Source of the DNA: Bradyrhizobium symbiodeficiens
GTDB lineage: Bacteria > Pseudomonadota > Alphaproteobacteria > Rhizobiales > Xanthobacteraceae
NCBI RefSeq assembly: GCF_002266465.3
Contig: NZ_CP029427.2
Span: forward strand, 62,001-126,000
Reading direction: 5' to 3'
DNA: 64,000 nucleotides
Part shown: in pieces, positions 1 through 8,424 of the stretch
Numbering within the stretch: position 1 is the first letter of the stretch
How the letters are laid out: the number at the start of each line of letters is the position of its first letter
The notes under the pieces: generated by a model
Told to the model about the DNA's origin: nothing
Database searches by the model: none
Seen by the model: only the letters and a program-made list of their open reading frames with translations
Position numbers and translations under genes: made by a program

Positions 1-624
1 CCGACGATCGCGCCCTATCTGCTGCCCACCATCACCAAGAACCTCACGCGCATGCATCCGGAGCTCGACATCCGTGTGCGCGAGACCATGACGCCGCGGC
101 TGATCCAGGAGCTGGTGGAGGGACGGCTGGACACCGCCATCGTGGCGCTGCCAGTGTCCGAGCCCTCGCTGACCGAGGTTGCCCTGTTCGAGGAAAAATT
201 CCTGCTGGTGCGGCCGGGCGCGGATGAGGGGACGCCGGCGCCGTCGCGCGAGATGATGCGGGAGATGCGGCTGTTGCTGCTCGAAGAGGGGCACTGCTTC
301 CGCGATCAGGCGCTGTCGTTCTGCAACATGCAATCGGCGCCGCCGCGCGAGATGCTGGACGCGAATTCGCTGTCGACGCTGGTCCAGATGGTCAGCGCCG
401 GCATCGGCGTTACGCTGATTCCGGAGATGGCCGTGCCGGTGGAGACCCGGTCGGCCTCGGTCTCGCTGGCGCGCTTCCGCGACCCCGAGCCATCCCGCAC
501 CATCGGCATGGTCTGGCGCAAGACCAGCCCGCTGGCGCGACAGCTGCTCCAGATTTCCGAGGTGGTGTGCCTGTCGGCCGGCAAGGTGCGGGCACGTCAA
601 CCCGCGCGCAGCCCGCGGGCTTGA
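1..624 (+). CDS. oxyR: OxyR-type hydrogen peroxide regulator, C-terminal part (5' end outside the window)
   Basis: This is a LysR-family transcription factor. The frame is open at the left edge, so the N-terminal helix-turn-helix and linker are missing and what is seen is the effector domain of about 207 residues. It begins with the OxyR signature PTIAPYLLP. Both redox cysteines of the family are present in GHCFRDQA (codon 295-297) and SFCN (codon 322-324), matching E. coli Cys199 and Cys208, so a peroxide-sensing disulfide switch is expected. The PEPSRTIGMVWR stretch near the end is also OxyR-like. It would control catalase and peroxidase genes, which are probably upstream and outside the window. 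Family assignment is strong; the target genes are inference. Confidence 0.9.
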   Translation, partial: PTIAPYLLPTITKNLTRMHPELDIRVRETMTPRLIQELVEGRLDTAIVALPVSEPSLTEVALFEEKFLLVRPGADEGTPAPSREMMREMRLLLLEEGHCFRDQALSFCNMQSAPPREMLDANSLSTLVQMVSAGIGVTLIPEMAVPVETRSASVSLARFRDPEPSRTIGMVWRKTSPLARQLLQISEVVCLSAGKVRARQPARSPRA

Positions 625-631
625 CGTCCCG

Positions 632-1096
632 ATGTCGCATCCGATCATCCGCCCCGCACGCGCCGACGAATATGACGAGGTCGGCCGCGTCTGGATGGAG
701 AGCTGGGTCTCGACCAGGCTCGGCGAGGCGAGCGAGTTCCTGCTGGCAAACCTGCGCGCACGTGTCCGGCGCGAGATCGAAGACGGCTGGGCCCTTTACG
801 TCGCCGACGATAACGGCACGATCGCCGCGATGCTGGCGTTGCATCCGCCAAAGCTCTATCTCGACATGCTGTTCGTCGGGCCTGCCTATCAGGGGCAGTC
901 GCTCGGGCGAAAACTGCTCGCCTTCGCGCGCACGCAGATGCCCGACGAGATGTACCTGCGCTGCGTGCGCGAAAACGAGAAGGCCTGGCGCTGGTACGAG
1001 CGCGAAGGTTTCGTGTTCGAGAAGGAAGAGATCGAGCCGTCGAACGGGTTTGTGATGAAATATTATCGGTGGAAGCGGCGGCGACCAACCGGATAG
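632..1096 (+). CDS. GNAT family N-acetyltransferase
   Basis: A 154-residue single-domain acetyltransferase of the GNAT superfamily, which moves an acetyl group from acetyl-CoA to an amine. The acetyl-CoA pyrophosphate-binding loop is visible as QGQSLGRKLL (about residues 90-100), preceded by the beta-4 strand LYLDMLFVGPAY, and the C-terminal NEKAWRWYEREGF segment is the usual GNAT motif B. The ATG lies 8 bases after the oxyR stop, so the two genes are probably cotranscribed. The substrate cannot be told from the sequence: GNATs of this size acetylate antibiotics, polyamines, amino acids or protein N-termini. Confidence 0.85.
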   Translation: MSHPIIRPARADEYDEVGRVWMESWVSTRLGEASEFLLANLRARVRREIEDGWALYVADDNGTIAAMLALHPPKLYLDMLFVGPAYQGQSLGRKLLAFARTQMPDEMYLRCVRENEKAWRWYEREGFVFEKEEIEPSNGFVMKYYRWKRRRPTG

Positions 1097-1177
1097 ATTA
1101 CGACCACCGGGTACAGCTTGCGGTTGTCATGATCCCGGCCTAGTGTTGGCCTCCTGTTTCTGATCCCCCTGGAATCC

Positions 1178-2005
1178 ATGTTTCGATCTGCTGCCTCATT
1201 GCTCGTCCTGCTGTCCCTTCTGGCTTCCGCATCAGCGCAAACTCCTCCTGCAACCTCCGCGTCTCCCGCACCAGCAAGGCCGGCTGCCAAGAAAGCCGCG
1301 CCGAAGGCCAAACCGATGGCGAAGCAGCCGGTTGCGGTCGAGAGCGGCCCCTGCAAGCTCGGCGTGATCTCGGTGATCGGAGAGCGCTACTCCGTCCAGA
1401 AATTCGGGCTCACCATTTTCGAGAACGAGGAGACCGAAGTCCCCATCGACTGGGGTCTCGACGATCTCGTGTTCGCGCGAGTGAAAGCCGCAACGGGCGG
1501 CGATCCCGGCGTTCGCAGGATCGCCTTTCCCAAGGGAGCCTTCGAACCCTTCTACAATCCGAAATCGCGATTCATTCCCGATCCCAACGAACGCCTGCCA
1601 GCGATCGTGCGGGGCATCACGCCGAACGTGAGCTGCGATCGCTATCTGGTTGCGACCACGTACAAGGGGGAATTGCCGGGCAGCCGCATGATGTTGAACG
1701 GCATCGGCACATTCAATCAAGGGCTCGGAAATCTGATCCGGCATTCACATTTGTTCGCAAACATCTCGATCAACCTGATCGACGGCCGGAGCTACGAGGA
1801 GATCAAGCGCCCCTTTGTGAATTTCGGCGCGAACTTCGCCGCAAGTATGCGACTGACCGAAGACCCGCTTAACAAGCTCGACAATGACCAGTTTCCCAAC
1901 CCGCCCGCGACCGCTTCGAGCAGCACGATTCTGCGCGAGAAAACGCGGGCGCTCATCACCGACAGGCTCGATCGGGGGCTTCCCGGCTATCTGAAGCAAG
2001 ACTGA
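1178..2005 (+). CDS. Exported protein of unknown function with Ala/Pro/Lys-rich linker
   Basis: A 275-residue protein that I do not recognise. Residues 1-20 form a clear Sec signal peptide (MFRS, a run of Leu/Ala, then ASA before Gln), followed by a low-complexity Ala/Pro/Lys linker to about residue 50 and a globular region of about 220 residues. The globular part has two cysteines (GPCKLG and VSCDRY) that could form a disulfide in the periplasm. No enzyme motif, lipobox or transmembrane segment is seen after the signal. It stands alone between the acetyltransferase and the glutathione transferase. It is probably a periplasmic protein; no function is proposed. Confidence 0.75.
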   Translation: MFRSAASLLVLLSLLASASAQTPPATSASPAPARPAAKKAAPKAKPMAKQPVAVESGPCKLGVISVIGERYSVQKFGLTIFENEETEVPIDWGLDDLVFARVKAATGGDPGVRRIAFPKGAFEPFYNPKSRFIPDPNERLPAIVRGITPNVSCDRYLVATTYKGELPGSRMMLNGIGTFNQGLGNLIRHSHLFANISINLIDGRSYEEIKRPFVNFGANFAASMRLTEDPLNKLDNDQFPNPPATASSSTILREKTRALITDRLDRGLPGYLKQD

Positions 2006-2140
2006 CACGCACTCATTCGCGTCGACCAAGATGTTGACGAGCGAACGCTGCATCGGACCAACCGTAGTACGTTGCGATTTCAAAGCAGACACGCGATGAA
2101 TAAGCCTCGCCCGCCTCGCGCCGATGGAAGGTTCCCCGTC

Positions 2141-2737
2141 ATGATCAAGCTCTATTGGTCGCCCCGCTCGCGCTCGTTCACGACACTCTGGCTGATGGAA
2201 GAGAGCGGCCTTGCCTATGAGCGCGTGCTGACCGACATCTCGACCGGCGCGCAGAAGGCGCCGGATTTTCTCAAGATCAATCCGATGGGTAAGGTGCCGG
2301 CGATCGCCGATGGCGAGATTGCACTCGGCGAAGCCGCTGCGATCTGCGCCTACATTGCCGACCGTTATCCCGAGACGAAGCTAGCGCCCGCCGCGACCGA
2401 TCCGCGCCGTGGGCGGTATTTGCAATGGCTGTTCTTCTCGCCGGGCTGCATCGAACCCGCCATCATCCAGATCTTCACCAAGATCGAGATCCCGACCTCG
2501 ACCGCCGCTTGGGGCAGCGCAACGCAGGTGTTCGACGTGCTAGAAGCTGCGCTCGCCAAGGGGCCGTGGATTCTCGGCGAGGATTTTTCGGCCGCCGACA
2601 TCACGATCGGCTCGGGTCTGAATTTCGCGGTGCGGCAGTTCAAGATGGTGCCGTCGCGCCCCGCCTTCGATGCCTATCTCGCGCGCTGCATGGCGCGGCC
2701 GGCGTTCCAGCGTGCGGAGAAGATCGCAGCGGGTTGA
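2141..2737 (+). CDS. gst: Glutathione S-transferase
   Basis: A 198-residue cytosolic GST that conjugates or reduces substrates with glutathione. Residues 1-78 are the thioredoxin-like domain (IKLYWSPRSRSF, then the cis-proline loop KVPAI and the gamma-glutamyl contact region LGEAAAI). Residues 90-198 are the all-helical domain, with the conserved N-capping box FSAADITIG. The frame is open upstream to 2072, but the ATG at 2141 follows a GGAAGG ribosome site by about 10 bases and gives the family's normal N-terminus, so it is preferred. The natural substrate is unknown. The gene is monocistronic and ends just before a palindromic repeat. Confidence 0.85.
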   Translation: MIKLYWSPRSRSFTTLWLMEESGLAYERVLTDISTGAQKAPDFLKINPMGKVPAIADGEIALGEAAAICAYIADRYPETKLAPAATDPRRGRYLQWLFFSPGCIEPAIIQIFTKIEIPTSTAAWGSATQVFDVLEAALAKGPWILGEDFSAADITIGSGLNFAVRQFKMVPSRPAFDAYLARCMARPAFQRAEKIAAG

Positions 2738-2747
2738 AGCAGCTCTC

Positions 2748-2838
2748 GTAGAGTGGGCAAAGGCGCCTTCGCCGTGCCCACGATCTGCGATTATTGAGAG
2801 TCGTGGGCACGTCGCTTGCGCACCTTTGCCCACCCTGC
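2748..2838. repeat. Intergenic palindromic repeat, GTAGGGTGGGC family (copy 1)
   Basis: A 91-base element with imperfect outer arms (GTAGAGTGGGCAAAGG against CCTTTGCCCACCCTGC) and a nested CGTGCCCACGA / TCGTGGGCACG palindrome. It lies between the converging gst and fabI genes and could fold in RNA from either strand, so it may act as a two-way transcription stop. The same architecture recurs at 27842-27935, which shows a dispersed family. Such elements are common in Bradyrhizobium genomes. Confidence 0.75.
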
Positions 2839-2844
2839 GAAGTC

Positions 2845-3645
2845 CTATTCCGGGGCCTTCAAATCGTCCGGCCGCGGCATCAGGACGATGTTGTAGCCGG
2901 AATCGACATAATGGATCTCGCCGGTCACGCCGCCGGAGAGATCCGACAAGAGATACAGCGCCGAGCCACCGAGCTCGTCGAGCGTGACGCCGCGGCGGAG
3001 CGGCGAGTGCTTTTGCATGAAGGCGAACATCGCGCGCGCCTCGCCGATACCCGAACCTGCGAGTGTCCGGATGGGGCCTGCGGAGATCGCGTTGACGCGG
3101 ATGCCGCGCGGTCCGAAATCGGAGGCGAGATAGCGCACCGAGGCCTCCAGCGCCGCCTTGGCCACGCCCATCACGTTGTAGTTCGGCATTGCGCGCTCGG
3201 AGGCGCCGAAGGTCAGCGTGATCATGCTGCCGCCCTCCGTCATCAGCTCGGCGGCGCGCTTGGCCACCTCCGTGAACGAGAAGCAGGAGATCACCATGGT
3301 GCGCGAGAAGTTCTCGCGGCTGGTGTCGGCGTAGCGGCCCTTTAGCTCGTTCTTGTCGGCAAAGCCGATGGCGTGGATGACGAAGTCGAGCTTGCCCCAT
3401 TTTTCGCGGAGCACGTCGAAGGTCGCATCGACGCTGGCGACGTCCTCGACGTCGCAGGGCAGCACCAGATCGACGCCGAGCTGCTCCGCCAGCGGCTTGA
3501 CGCGCTTGCCCAGCGCCTCGCCCTGAAAGGTGAAGGCGAGCTCGGCGCCGTGCGCATGCAGCGTCTTCGCCATGCCCCAGGCGATCGAATGATCATTGGC
3601 GATGCCCATGATCAGACCGCGCTTGCCCTTCATCAGACCTTCCAT
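2845..3645 (-). CDS. fabI: Enoyl-[acyl-carrier-protein] reductase (NADH), FabI
   Basis: A 266-residue short-chain dehydrogenase/reductase-type enoyl-ACP reductase, which catalyses the last step of each fatty acid elongation cycle. The FabI-type cofactor loop GIANDHSIAWG is at residues 14-24, and the catalytic pair Tyr156-x6-Lys163 sits in NYNVMGVAK, with the same numbering as E. coli FabI. The position of E. coli Tyr146 is Phe here (TLTFGAS). It is the third gene of a minus-strand fabA-fabB-fabI set and is separated from fabB by a palindromic element (3668-3755). FabI is the target of triclosan-type inhibitors. Confidence 0.95.
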   Translation of the reverse strand: MEGLMKGKRGLIMGIANDHSIAWGMAKTLHAHGAELAFTFQGEALGKRVKPLAEQLGVDLVLPCDVEDVASVDATFDVLREKWGKLDFVIHAIGFADKNELKGRYADTSRENFSRTMVISCFSFTEVAKRAAELMTEGGSMITLTFGASERAMPNYNVMGVAKAALEASVRYLASDFGPRGIRVNAISAGPIRTLAGSGIGEARAMFAFMQKHSPLRRGVTLDELGGSALYLLSDLSGGVTGEIHYVDSGYNIVLMPRPDDLKAPE

Positions 3646-3667
3646 CTTGCGACTACTCTCCGCTCTC

Positions 3668-3755
3668 CGTCATGCCCGGGCTTGTCCCGGGCATCCACGA
3701 TCTTCCGAAACCAGTAGCAAAGACGTGGATGGCCGGGACAAGCCCGGCCATGACG
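3668..3755. repeat. Intergenic palindromic repeat pair, CATGCCCGGGCTTGTCCCGGGC family (copy 1)
   Basis: Two 32-base arms (3668-3699 and 3724-3755) are near-perfect inverted copies of each other, and each arm is also internally palindromic around CTTG/CAAG. One arm has a CCCGGG core and the other a GCCGG core, which gives the element a direction. It lies between fabB and fabI inside the fab gene set. A second copy in the opposite orientation is at 6441-6526. Confidence 0.85.
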
Positions 3756-3784
3756 AAAAAACTACCGGGACGTCCGCAACGACG

Positions 3785-5008
3785 TCACACGTCCATTCGG
3801 CTGAATACCAGCGTGGCGTTGGTGCCGCCGAAGCCGAACGAGTTCGACAGCACGGTGCCGATCCTGACGTTGTCGATGCGCTTGCGCACGATCGGCATGT
3901 CGGCGAACACGGGATCGAGCTCCTGGATGTGGGCGCTCTCGCAGATGAAGCCGTTGTTCATCATCAACAGCGAGTAGATCGCTTCCTGCACGCCGGTGGC
4001 GCCCAGCGAGTGGCCGGTCAGCGCCTTCGTCGCCGAGATCGGCGGGCACTTCTCGCCACTTCCGAACACGCGGCGGAGCGCGTCGATCTCCGGAGGATCG
4101 CCGGCCGGCGTCGAGGTCGCGTGCGGATTGATGTAGTCGACCTTGGTCTTCACCGTCGACATCGCCATGCGCATGCAGCGCTCGGCGCCTTCGCCTGAGG
4201 GTGCAACCATGTCGTAGCCGTCCGAGGTCGCGCCGTAGCCGACGATCTCGCCGTAGATGCGGGCGCCGCGCGCCTTGGCATGCTCGAGCTCTTCCAGCAC
4301 CAGCACGCCGGCACCGCCGGCGATGACGAAGCCGTCACGGTTGACGTCGTAGGGACGCGACGCGGTGGCCGGCGTGTCGTTGTACTTCGAGGACATCGCG
4401 CCCATGGCGTCGAACAGCACGGAGAGCGACCAGTCCAGCTCCTCGCAGCCACCGGCAAAGATGACGTCCTGCTTGCCGATCTGGATCGTCTCATAGGCGT
4501 TGCCGACGCAATGGTTCGACGTCGCACAGGCCGAGGAGATCGAATAGTTCACACCCTTGATCTTGAACCAGGTCGCAAGCGTCGCGGACGCCGTGGACGA
4601 CATCGCCTTCGGCACTGCGAAAGGTCCGACGCGCTTCGGTCCCTTGGTGCGGGTGATGTCGGCGGATTCGACGATGGTGCGGGCAGAAGGGCCGCCGGAG
4701 CCCATGATGATGCCGGTGCGAATGTTGGAGACTTCGTCGGGCGACAGGCCGGAGTCCTGGATCGCCTGCTCCATCGCGACGTGATTCCACGCCGCGCCCT
4801 GACCGAGGAAACGCATCGCGCGGCGGTCGACCACCGTCGCAGGATCGAGCGTCGGCGCGCCCTGCACCTGCGAACGGAAGCCTAGCTCGGCATATTTCTC
4901 AGCCCGCGAAATGCCCGACTTCGCCTCGTGAAGGCTCGCAAGCACTTCCTGGGTGTTGTTTCCGATCGACGAGACGATGCCCATCCCGGTGACCACAACC
5001 CGCCTCAT
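3785..5008 (-). CDS. fabB: Beta-ketoacyl-ACP synthase I, FabB
   Basis: A 407-residue elongating ketoacyl-ACP synthase with the thiolase fold. The catalytic triad is visible: Cys161 in SSACATSNH, His296 in [11 protein letters not shown] and His333 in KALTGHSLG, plus the conserved Lys328. Pairing with fabA identifies it as the FabB type that extends the cis-unsaturated intermediate made by FabA, rather than a general FabF. The gap to fabA upstream is 38 bases, so the two are cotranscribed. The ATG start gives the normal family N-terminus (RRVVVTGMG). Confidence 0.94.
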   Translation of the reverse strand: MRRVVVTGMGIVSSIGNNTQEVLASLHEAKSGISRAEKYAELGFRSQVQGAPTLDPATVVDRRAMRFLGQGAAWNHVAMEQAIQDSGLSPDEVSNIRTGIIMGSGGPSARTIVESADITRTKGPKRVGPFAVPKAMSSTASATLATWFKIKGVNYSISSACATSNHCVGNAYETIQIGKQDVIFAGGCEELDWSLSVLFDAMGAMSSKYNDTPATASRPYDVNRDGFVIAGGAGVLVLEELEHAKARGARIYGEIVGYGATSDGYDMVAPSGEGAERCMRMAMSTVKTKVDYINPHATSTPAGDPPEIDALRRVFGSGEKCPPISATKALTGHSLGATGVQEAIYSLLMMNNGFICESAHIQELDPVFADMPIVRKRIDNVRIGTVLSNSFGFGGTNATLVFSRMDV

Positions 5009-5046
5009 GACAGCCTCGCCTTAATCGTTGTTGCTTGGTGATGCGC

Positions 5047-5568
5047 TCAGCCCAGGTCCGTGCCCTGCTTGAACAGGCCGACCTTCAAGTCCTTGGCGCG
5101 ATAAATAATCTGGTCGTCGACCGAAAGCCATCCATCGGCGATGCCAAGCACGAGCTTTGAACGCATCACGCGCTTGATATCGACGTTGTACACAACCTTG
5201 CGGGCCTCGGGCAGCACCTGGCCGCTGAACTTTAATTCGTTCAAGCCAAGCGCACGGCCGCGACCTTCGCCCCCGGTCCAGCCCAGAAAAAAGCCGACCA
5301 TTTGCCACAGCGCGTCGAGACCGAGGCAGCCGGGCATCACCGGATCGTTCTTGAAGTGGCAGCCGAAGAACCAGAGATCGGGCTTCACATCGAGCTCGGC
5401 GCGCACCAGCCCCTTGCCGAACTCGCCGCCATTGTCGTTGATGTCAGTGATGCGGTCGAACATCAGCATCGGCGGCAACGGCAGCTGGGCATTGCCCGGG
5501 CCGAACATCTCGCCGCGGCCACAGGCCAGCAGATCTTCGTATTCGTAACCGTTGCGCCTGTTCAGCAT
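5047..5568 (-). CDS. fabA: 3-hydroxydecanoyl-ACP dehydratase/isomerase, FabA
   Basis: A 173-residue hot-dog-fold dehydratase that both dehydrates 3-hydroxydecanoyl-ACP and isomerises the product to cis-3-decenoyl-ACP, the branch point to unsaturated fatty acids. The catalytic residues are His71 in FFGCHF and Asp85 in CLGLDALWQ. The frame is open upstream to 5649, but the ATG at 5568 follows an AGAGG ribosome site and yields the same length as the 172-residue E. coli enzyme. It is the first gene of fabA-fabB-fabI and is divergent from irr. Confidence 0.95.
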   Translation of the reverse strand: MLNRRNGYEYEDLLACGRGEMFGPGNAQLPLPPMLMFDRITDINDNGGEFGKGLVRAELDVKPDLWFFGCHFKNDPVMPGCLGLDALWQMVGFFLGWTGGEGRGRALGLNELKFSGQVLPEARKVVYNVDIKRVMRSKLVLGIADGWLSVDDQIIYRAKDLKVGLFKQGTDLG

Positions 5569-5922
5569 GCACGAGCCTCTGTTTGAATTCCGATTGAGCG
5601 GCGCTTCTTGGCGAAAATGGGCCCCGTCTCGGTCGGAGAGCAACGCCAATTGCCACTGTCAGGCGCTGCGCCCGCTTGCCCCGGATGGACTGCGGGCCGG
5701 GCCTCGATGCCCGGCTGCACCAAAGTCGGTTAAGCGGAACCGCGCGCTGCTCTAACACAGGCCATTTCGGGTGGCAAAGCAGATACATGAAGGTAAAATG
5801 ACGCGATCCCCGGGCCGGTTCCAAGCCTGATTAGAACCTCTCTAGTTGCGAGAAACTTGCATCTGCATCTTTCTGTTCTTATATTACGGAGAGATATTGT
5901 TCACGCGTGCCGAAGTCTGGAA
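5569..5922. other. Divergent intergenic region between fabA and irr
   Basis: 354 bases without a supported gene. It must hold the promoters for fabA (left) and irr (right). The right half, 5820-5900, is more AT-rich than the neighbouring DNA and contains three TGC-type hexamers described separately. No convincing small reading frame was found. Confidence 0.7.
5847..5869 (+). promoter_or_regulatory. Putative Fur-binding hexamer repeats upstream of irr
   Basis: Three direct hexamers, TGCGAG (5847-5852), TGCATC (5858-5863) and TGCATC (5864-5869), lie 54-76 bases before the irr ATG. From memory, the B. japonicum irr promoter is repressed by Fur with manganese or iron through three imperfect direct hexamers of the TGCATC type rather than a classic Fur box. 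The match in sequence, number and gene context is close. The experimental literature is recalled, not checked here. Confidence 0.6.
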
Positions 5923-6414
5923 ATGAACGAGAACACCGCGCCCCATCACGACGACGACGTCCATGCCGCGGCCCTCCTGTCCGGCCGCCAGCCGGCTTTG
6001 ACCGGCTGCCCCTGGCACGACGTCAACGAAATGCTCCAGTCCGCGGGGCTCCGTCCGACGCGCCAGCGCATGGCGCTCGGCTGGCTGTTGTTCGGCAAGG
6101 GTGCTCGCCACCTCACGGCTGAAATGCTGTACGAGGAAGCGACGCTGGCCAAGGTTCCGGTGTCGCTGGCGACCGTCTACAACACGCTGAACCAGCTCAC
6201 CGATGCCGGCCTGCTTCGGCAGGTCAGTGTCGACGGCACCAAGACCTATTTCGACACCAACGTCACCACCCACCACCACTATTACCTCGAGAACAGCCAT
6301 GAGCTGGTCGATATCGAGGATCCGCATCTGGCGCTGTCCAAGATGCCGGAGGTGCCGGAGGGCTACGAGATCGCGCGCATCGACATGGTCGTGCGCCTGC
6401 GCAAGAAGCGCTGA
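5923..6414 (+). CDS. irr: Iron response regulator Irr (Fur family)
   Basis: A 163-residue Fur-superfamily transcription factor that adjusts heme synthesis and iron uptake to heme status. The N-terminal heme regulatory motif is present as Cys29-Pro30 in LTGCPWHDV, and the second heme site, a His triplet, is in TTHHHYYLE. In B. japonicum these mediate heme-dependent degradation of the protein. The winged-helix region (LRPTRQRMALGWLL to ATVYNTLNQLTDAGLL) is typical. The ATG at 5923 (MNENTAPHH) gives the known 163-residue length. It is divergent from fabA and preceded by candidate Fur hexamers. Confidence 0.97.
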   Translation: MNENTAPHHDDDVHAAALLSGRQPALTGCPWHDVNEMLQSAGLRPTRQRMALGWLLFGKGARHLTAEMLYEEATLAKVPVSLATVYNTLNQLTDAGLLRQVSVDGTKTYFDTNVTTHHHYYLENSHELVDIEDPHLALSKMPEVPEGYEIARIDMVVRLRKKR

Positions 6415-6440
6415 GATCGATCCAAAACTGCTGAATTCGT

Positions 6441-6526
6441 CGTCATGGCCGGGCTTGTCCCGGCCATCCACGTTTTTGGGCCACGTGCGAAGTCCGTGGA
6501 TGCCCGGGACAAGCCCGGGCATGACG
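6441..6526. repeat. Intergenic palindromic repeat pair, CATGCCCGGGCTTGTCCCGGGC family (copy 2, inverted)
   Basis: Arms 6441-6472 and 6495-6526 are 32 bases each. The order of the GCCGG-core and CCCGGG-core arms is reversed relative to the copy at 3668-3755, so the two copies are in opposite orientation, bracketing fabB, fabA and irr. The centre (22 bases) is not conserved with that of copy 1 (24 bases). It lies between the converging irr and SH3 genes and may also stop transcription. Confidence 0.85.
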
Positions 6527-6549
6527 GGGAGCATCTCGCCTCTACCGCG

Positions 6550-7080
6550 TCAGTTGACCTGCTCGTCCGAATACACGCCCCAGAGGCGCTCTTGCTGGAT
6601 CCAGCCGTCGAAGCCGTTGCCGGTGACACGGCACCAGTTTGCAGCGCACTTCTTCACCTGCGTGACGACGCCGGCCTGGAGTTTTGCTGCAACGGCGCTG
6701 TCGGGATCAGCGCGATCGTAGATCGGGGCGAGCTCGTCCTTGTGCTTCATGGTGACGACCGCGGTGCGGCGACCCGACAGCAGCGAGTGATAGACCCAGC
6801 CCTCGGCACCTTCGGAATCGCGCACCCGGCGCCAATTCTCGAACTCCGCGGTGATTTCCACCGGCAGGCCCGAACGGGTGTAGACCCAGGCCACGTCATT
6901 GTCCTTGGTCGGGCCGGCACGGACGTTCACATGATCCGATTTGAGGCTGACATAGCGCGGCACCGGCAGGCCGCTGGCGGTCTGGGGCGTGGAGTCCTTG
7001 GCCGAATGCGAGGGGCCGACCGAAGCGCTCAACCACGTGCAAACGAGCGCCATCACCGAACAAAAACGCCCCAACGCCAT
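6550..7080 (-). CDS. Exported SH3-domain protein
   Basis: A 176-residue exported protein with bacterial SH3 folds. A signal peptide covers about residues 1-25. Two SH3-type repeats follow: the first contains the hallmark VNVRAGP and a WRRV..GWVY end, and the second has a LQAGVV...CRV..DGWIQ pattern. Bacterial SH3 domains usually bind peptidoglycan or peptides in the periplasm. The frame is open to 7167, but the ATG at 7080 has an AGGAG site about 10 bases before it and gives a sensible signal peptide. An 8-base perfect hairpin (7100-7119) lies just upstream of the ribosome site. Confidence 0.8.
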   Translation of the reverse strand: MALGRFCSVMALVCTWLSASVGPSHSAKDSTPQTASGLPVPRYVSLKSDHVNVRAGPTKDNDVAWVYTRSGLPVEITAEFENWRRVRDSEGAEGWVYHSLLSGRRTAVVTMKHKDELAPIYDRADPDSAVAAKLQAGVVTQVKKCAANWCRVTGNGFDGWIQQERLWGVYSDEQVN

Positions 7081-7419
7081 CAACCCGTCTCCTGTCGAAG
7101 ACCCGGCCCGAGCCGGGTCCTCACCCCAAATTCCAAAACCCTGCCGCGCCACCCTGACCCGCCCCACGCGGATGTTCCCAAGCCGGCTCCTTCAAGCCTT
7201 AAACCCGTGGTTCTTGTCTTGGCCCGGCCTTCTGCTAGAGAGGACGGGCATCTGAACAACCAGTTTGCCCCGATTTTCCGGCCGGAAATATCGGGAGAGC
7301 TTGAAGGAAACGCCGGGGACGGACACGGCAAGGGCAGTGTCGAACAACCGGGTTAATGAGACCTCAACGACCGGCCTTTGGCGACAGAGGCGGCTTGCGA
7401 TGCCTCATGAGAGCAGGAC
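7081..7419. other. Divergent intergenic region between the SH3 gene and the hydroxyacid dehydrogenase
   Basis: 339 bases with no supported gene. It contains a perfect 8-base hairpin GACCCGGC-CCGA-GCCGGGTC at 7100-7119, in the leader of the SH3 gene. I see no clear promoter or regulator box, and the short reading frames across it have no family features. Confidence 0.6.
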
Positions 7420-8421
7420 ATGTCGGTGAAGAAAAAGCCCCTCGTCGTGGTGACGCGCAAGCTGCCGGATTCGATCGAGACGCGGATGCGCGAATTGTTC
7501 GACGCGCGGATCAATCTCGAGGACACGCCGATGTCCGCCGAACAGATCGCGGAAGCCGCGCGCACCGCCGACGTGCTGGTTCCGACGGTCACCGACCATA
7601 TCAGCGCCGACATCGTCAACCAGCCCGACTGCAAGCTGCGGCTGATCGCCAATTTCGGCAACGGCGTCGACAATATCGACGTGGAGGCCGCGCATGCCCG
7701 CGGCATCACCGTGACCAATACGCCAAAAGTCCTGACCGAGGACACCGCCGACATGACCATGGCGCTGATCCTCGCCGTGCCCAGGCGGATGATTGAAGGC
7801 GCCTCGATCCTGACCGAAGGAAAGCCGTGGGCCGGCTGGTCGCCGACCTGGATGCTCGGCCATCGCATCGGCGGCAAGCGGCTCGGCATCATCGGCATGG
7901 GCCGCATCGGCCAGGCGGTGGCGCGCCGTGCCCGCGCCTTCGGCCTGCAGATCCACTATCACAACCGCCGTCCCGTGGCGCCCGTCATCGCCGAAGAGTT
8001 GGGGGCGACCTATTGGGAAAGCCTCGACCAGATGCTGGCGCGGATGGACATCATCTCGGTGAACTGTCCGCACACGCCGGCGACCTATCATCTGCTCTCG
8101 GCGCGGCGGCTGAAGCTGATCCGGAAAGACGCCTACATCGTCAACACCGCGCGCGGCGAGGTGACCGACGAGGATACGCTGATCAAGCTGATCGAGGGCG
8201 GCGAAATTGCCGGCGCCGGCCTCGACGTCTACGAGCACGAGCCCGCGGTCAACCCGAAGCTGGTGCGGCTCGCCAGGGCCGGCAAGGTGACGCTGATGCC
8301 GCATATGGGCTCGGCCACGATCGAGGGCCGCGTCGAGATGGGCGAGAAGGTGATCATCAACATCCGCACCTTCCTCGACGCCCACAAGCCGCCGGATCGC
8401 GTGCTCCCGAGCATGCTCTGA
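7420..8421 (+). CDS. D-isomer-specific 2-hydroxyacid dehydrogenase (glyoxylate/hydroxypyruvate reductase type)
   Basis: A 333-residue NAD(P)H-dependent 2-hydroxyacid dehydrogenase. The Rossmann glycine motif GMGRIGQA is at about residues 159-166, and the catalytic triad is Arg245 (NTARGE), Glu274 (DVYEHEP) and His295 (LMPHMGSAT). NGVDNID and the spacing of these residues fit the glyoxylate reductase/hydroxypyruvate reductase branch, which would return two-carbon acids to glycolate or glycerate. The exact substrate is inference. It is a single gene, read toward the LysR gene. Confidence 0.88.
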   Translation: MSVKKKPLVVVTRKLPDSIETRMRELFDARINLEDTPMSAEQIAEAARTADVLVPTVTDHISADIVNQPDCKLRLIANFGNGVDNIDVEAAHARGITVTNTPKVLTEDTADMTMALILAVPRRMIEGASILTEGKPWAGWSPTWMLGHRIGGKRLGIIGMGRIGQAVARRARAFGLQIHYHNRRPVAPVIAEELGATYWESLDQMLARMDIISVNCPHTPATYHLLSARRLKLIRKDAYIVNTARGEVTDEDTLIKLIEGGEIAGAGLDVYEHEPAVNPKLVRLARAGKVTLMPHMGSATIEGRVEMGEKVIINIRTFLDAHKPPDRVLPSML

Positions 8422-8424
8422 GGT

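Noticed and set aside
3596..4198. Plus-strand frame of 200 codons over the fabI-fabB junction
   Set aside because: It reads through the palindromic repeat and antisense fabB; no ribosome site or family features.
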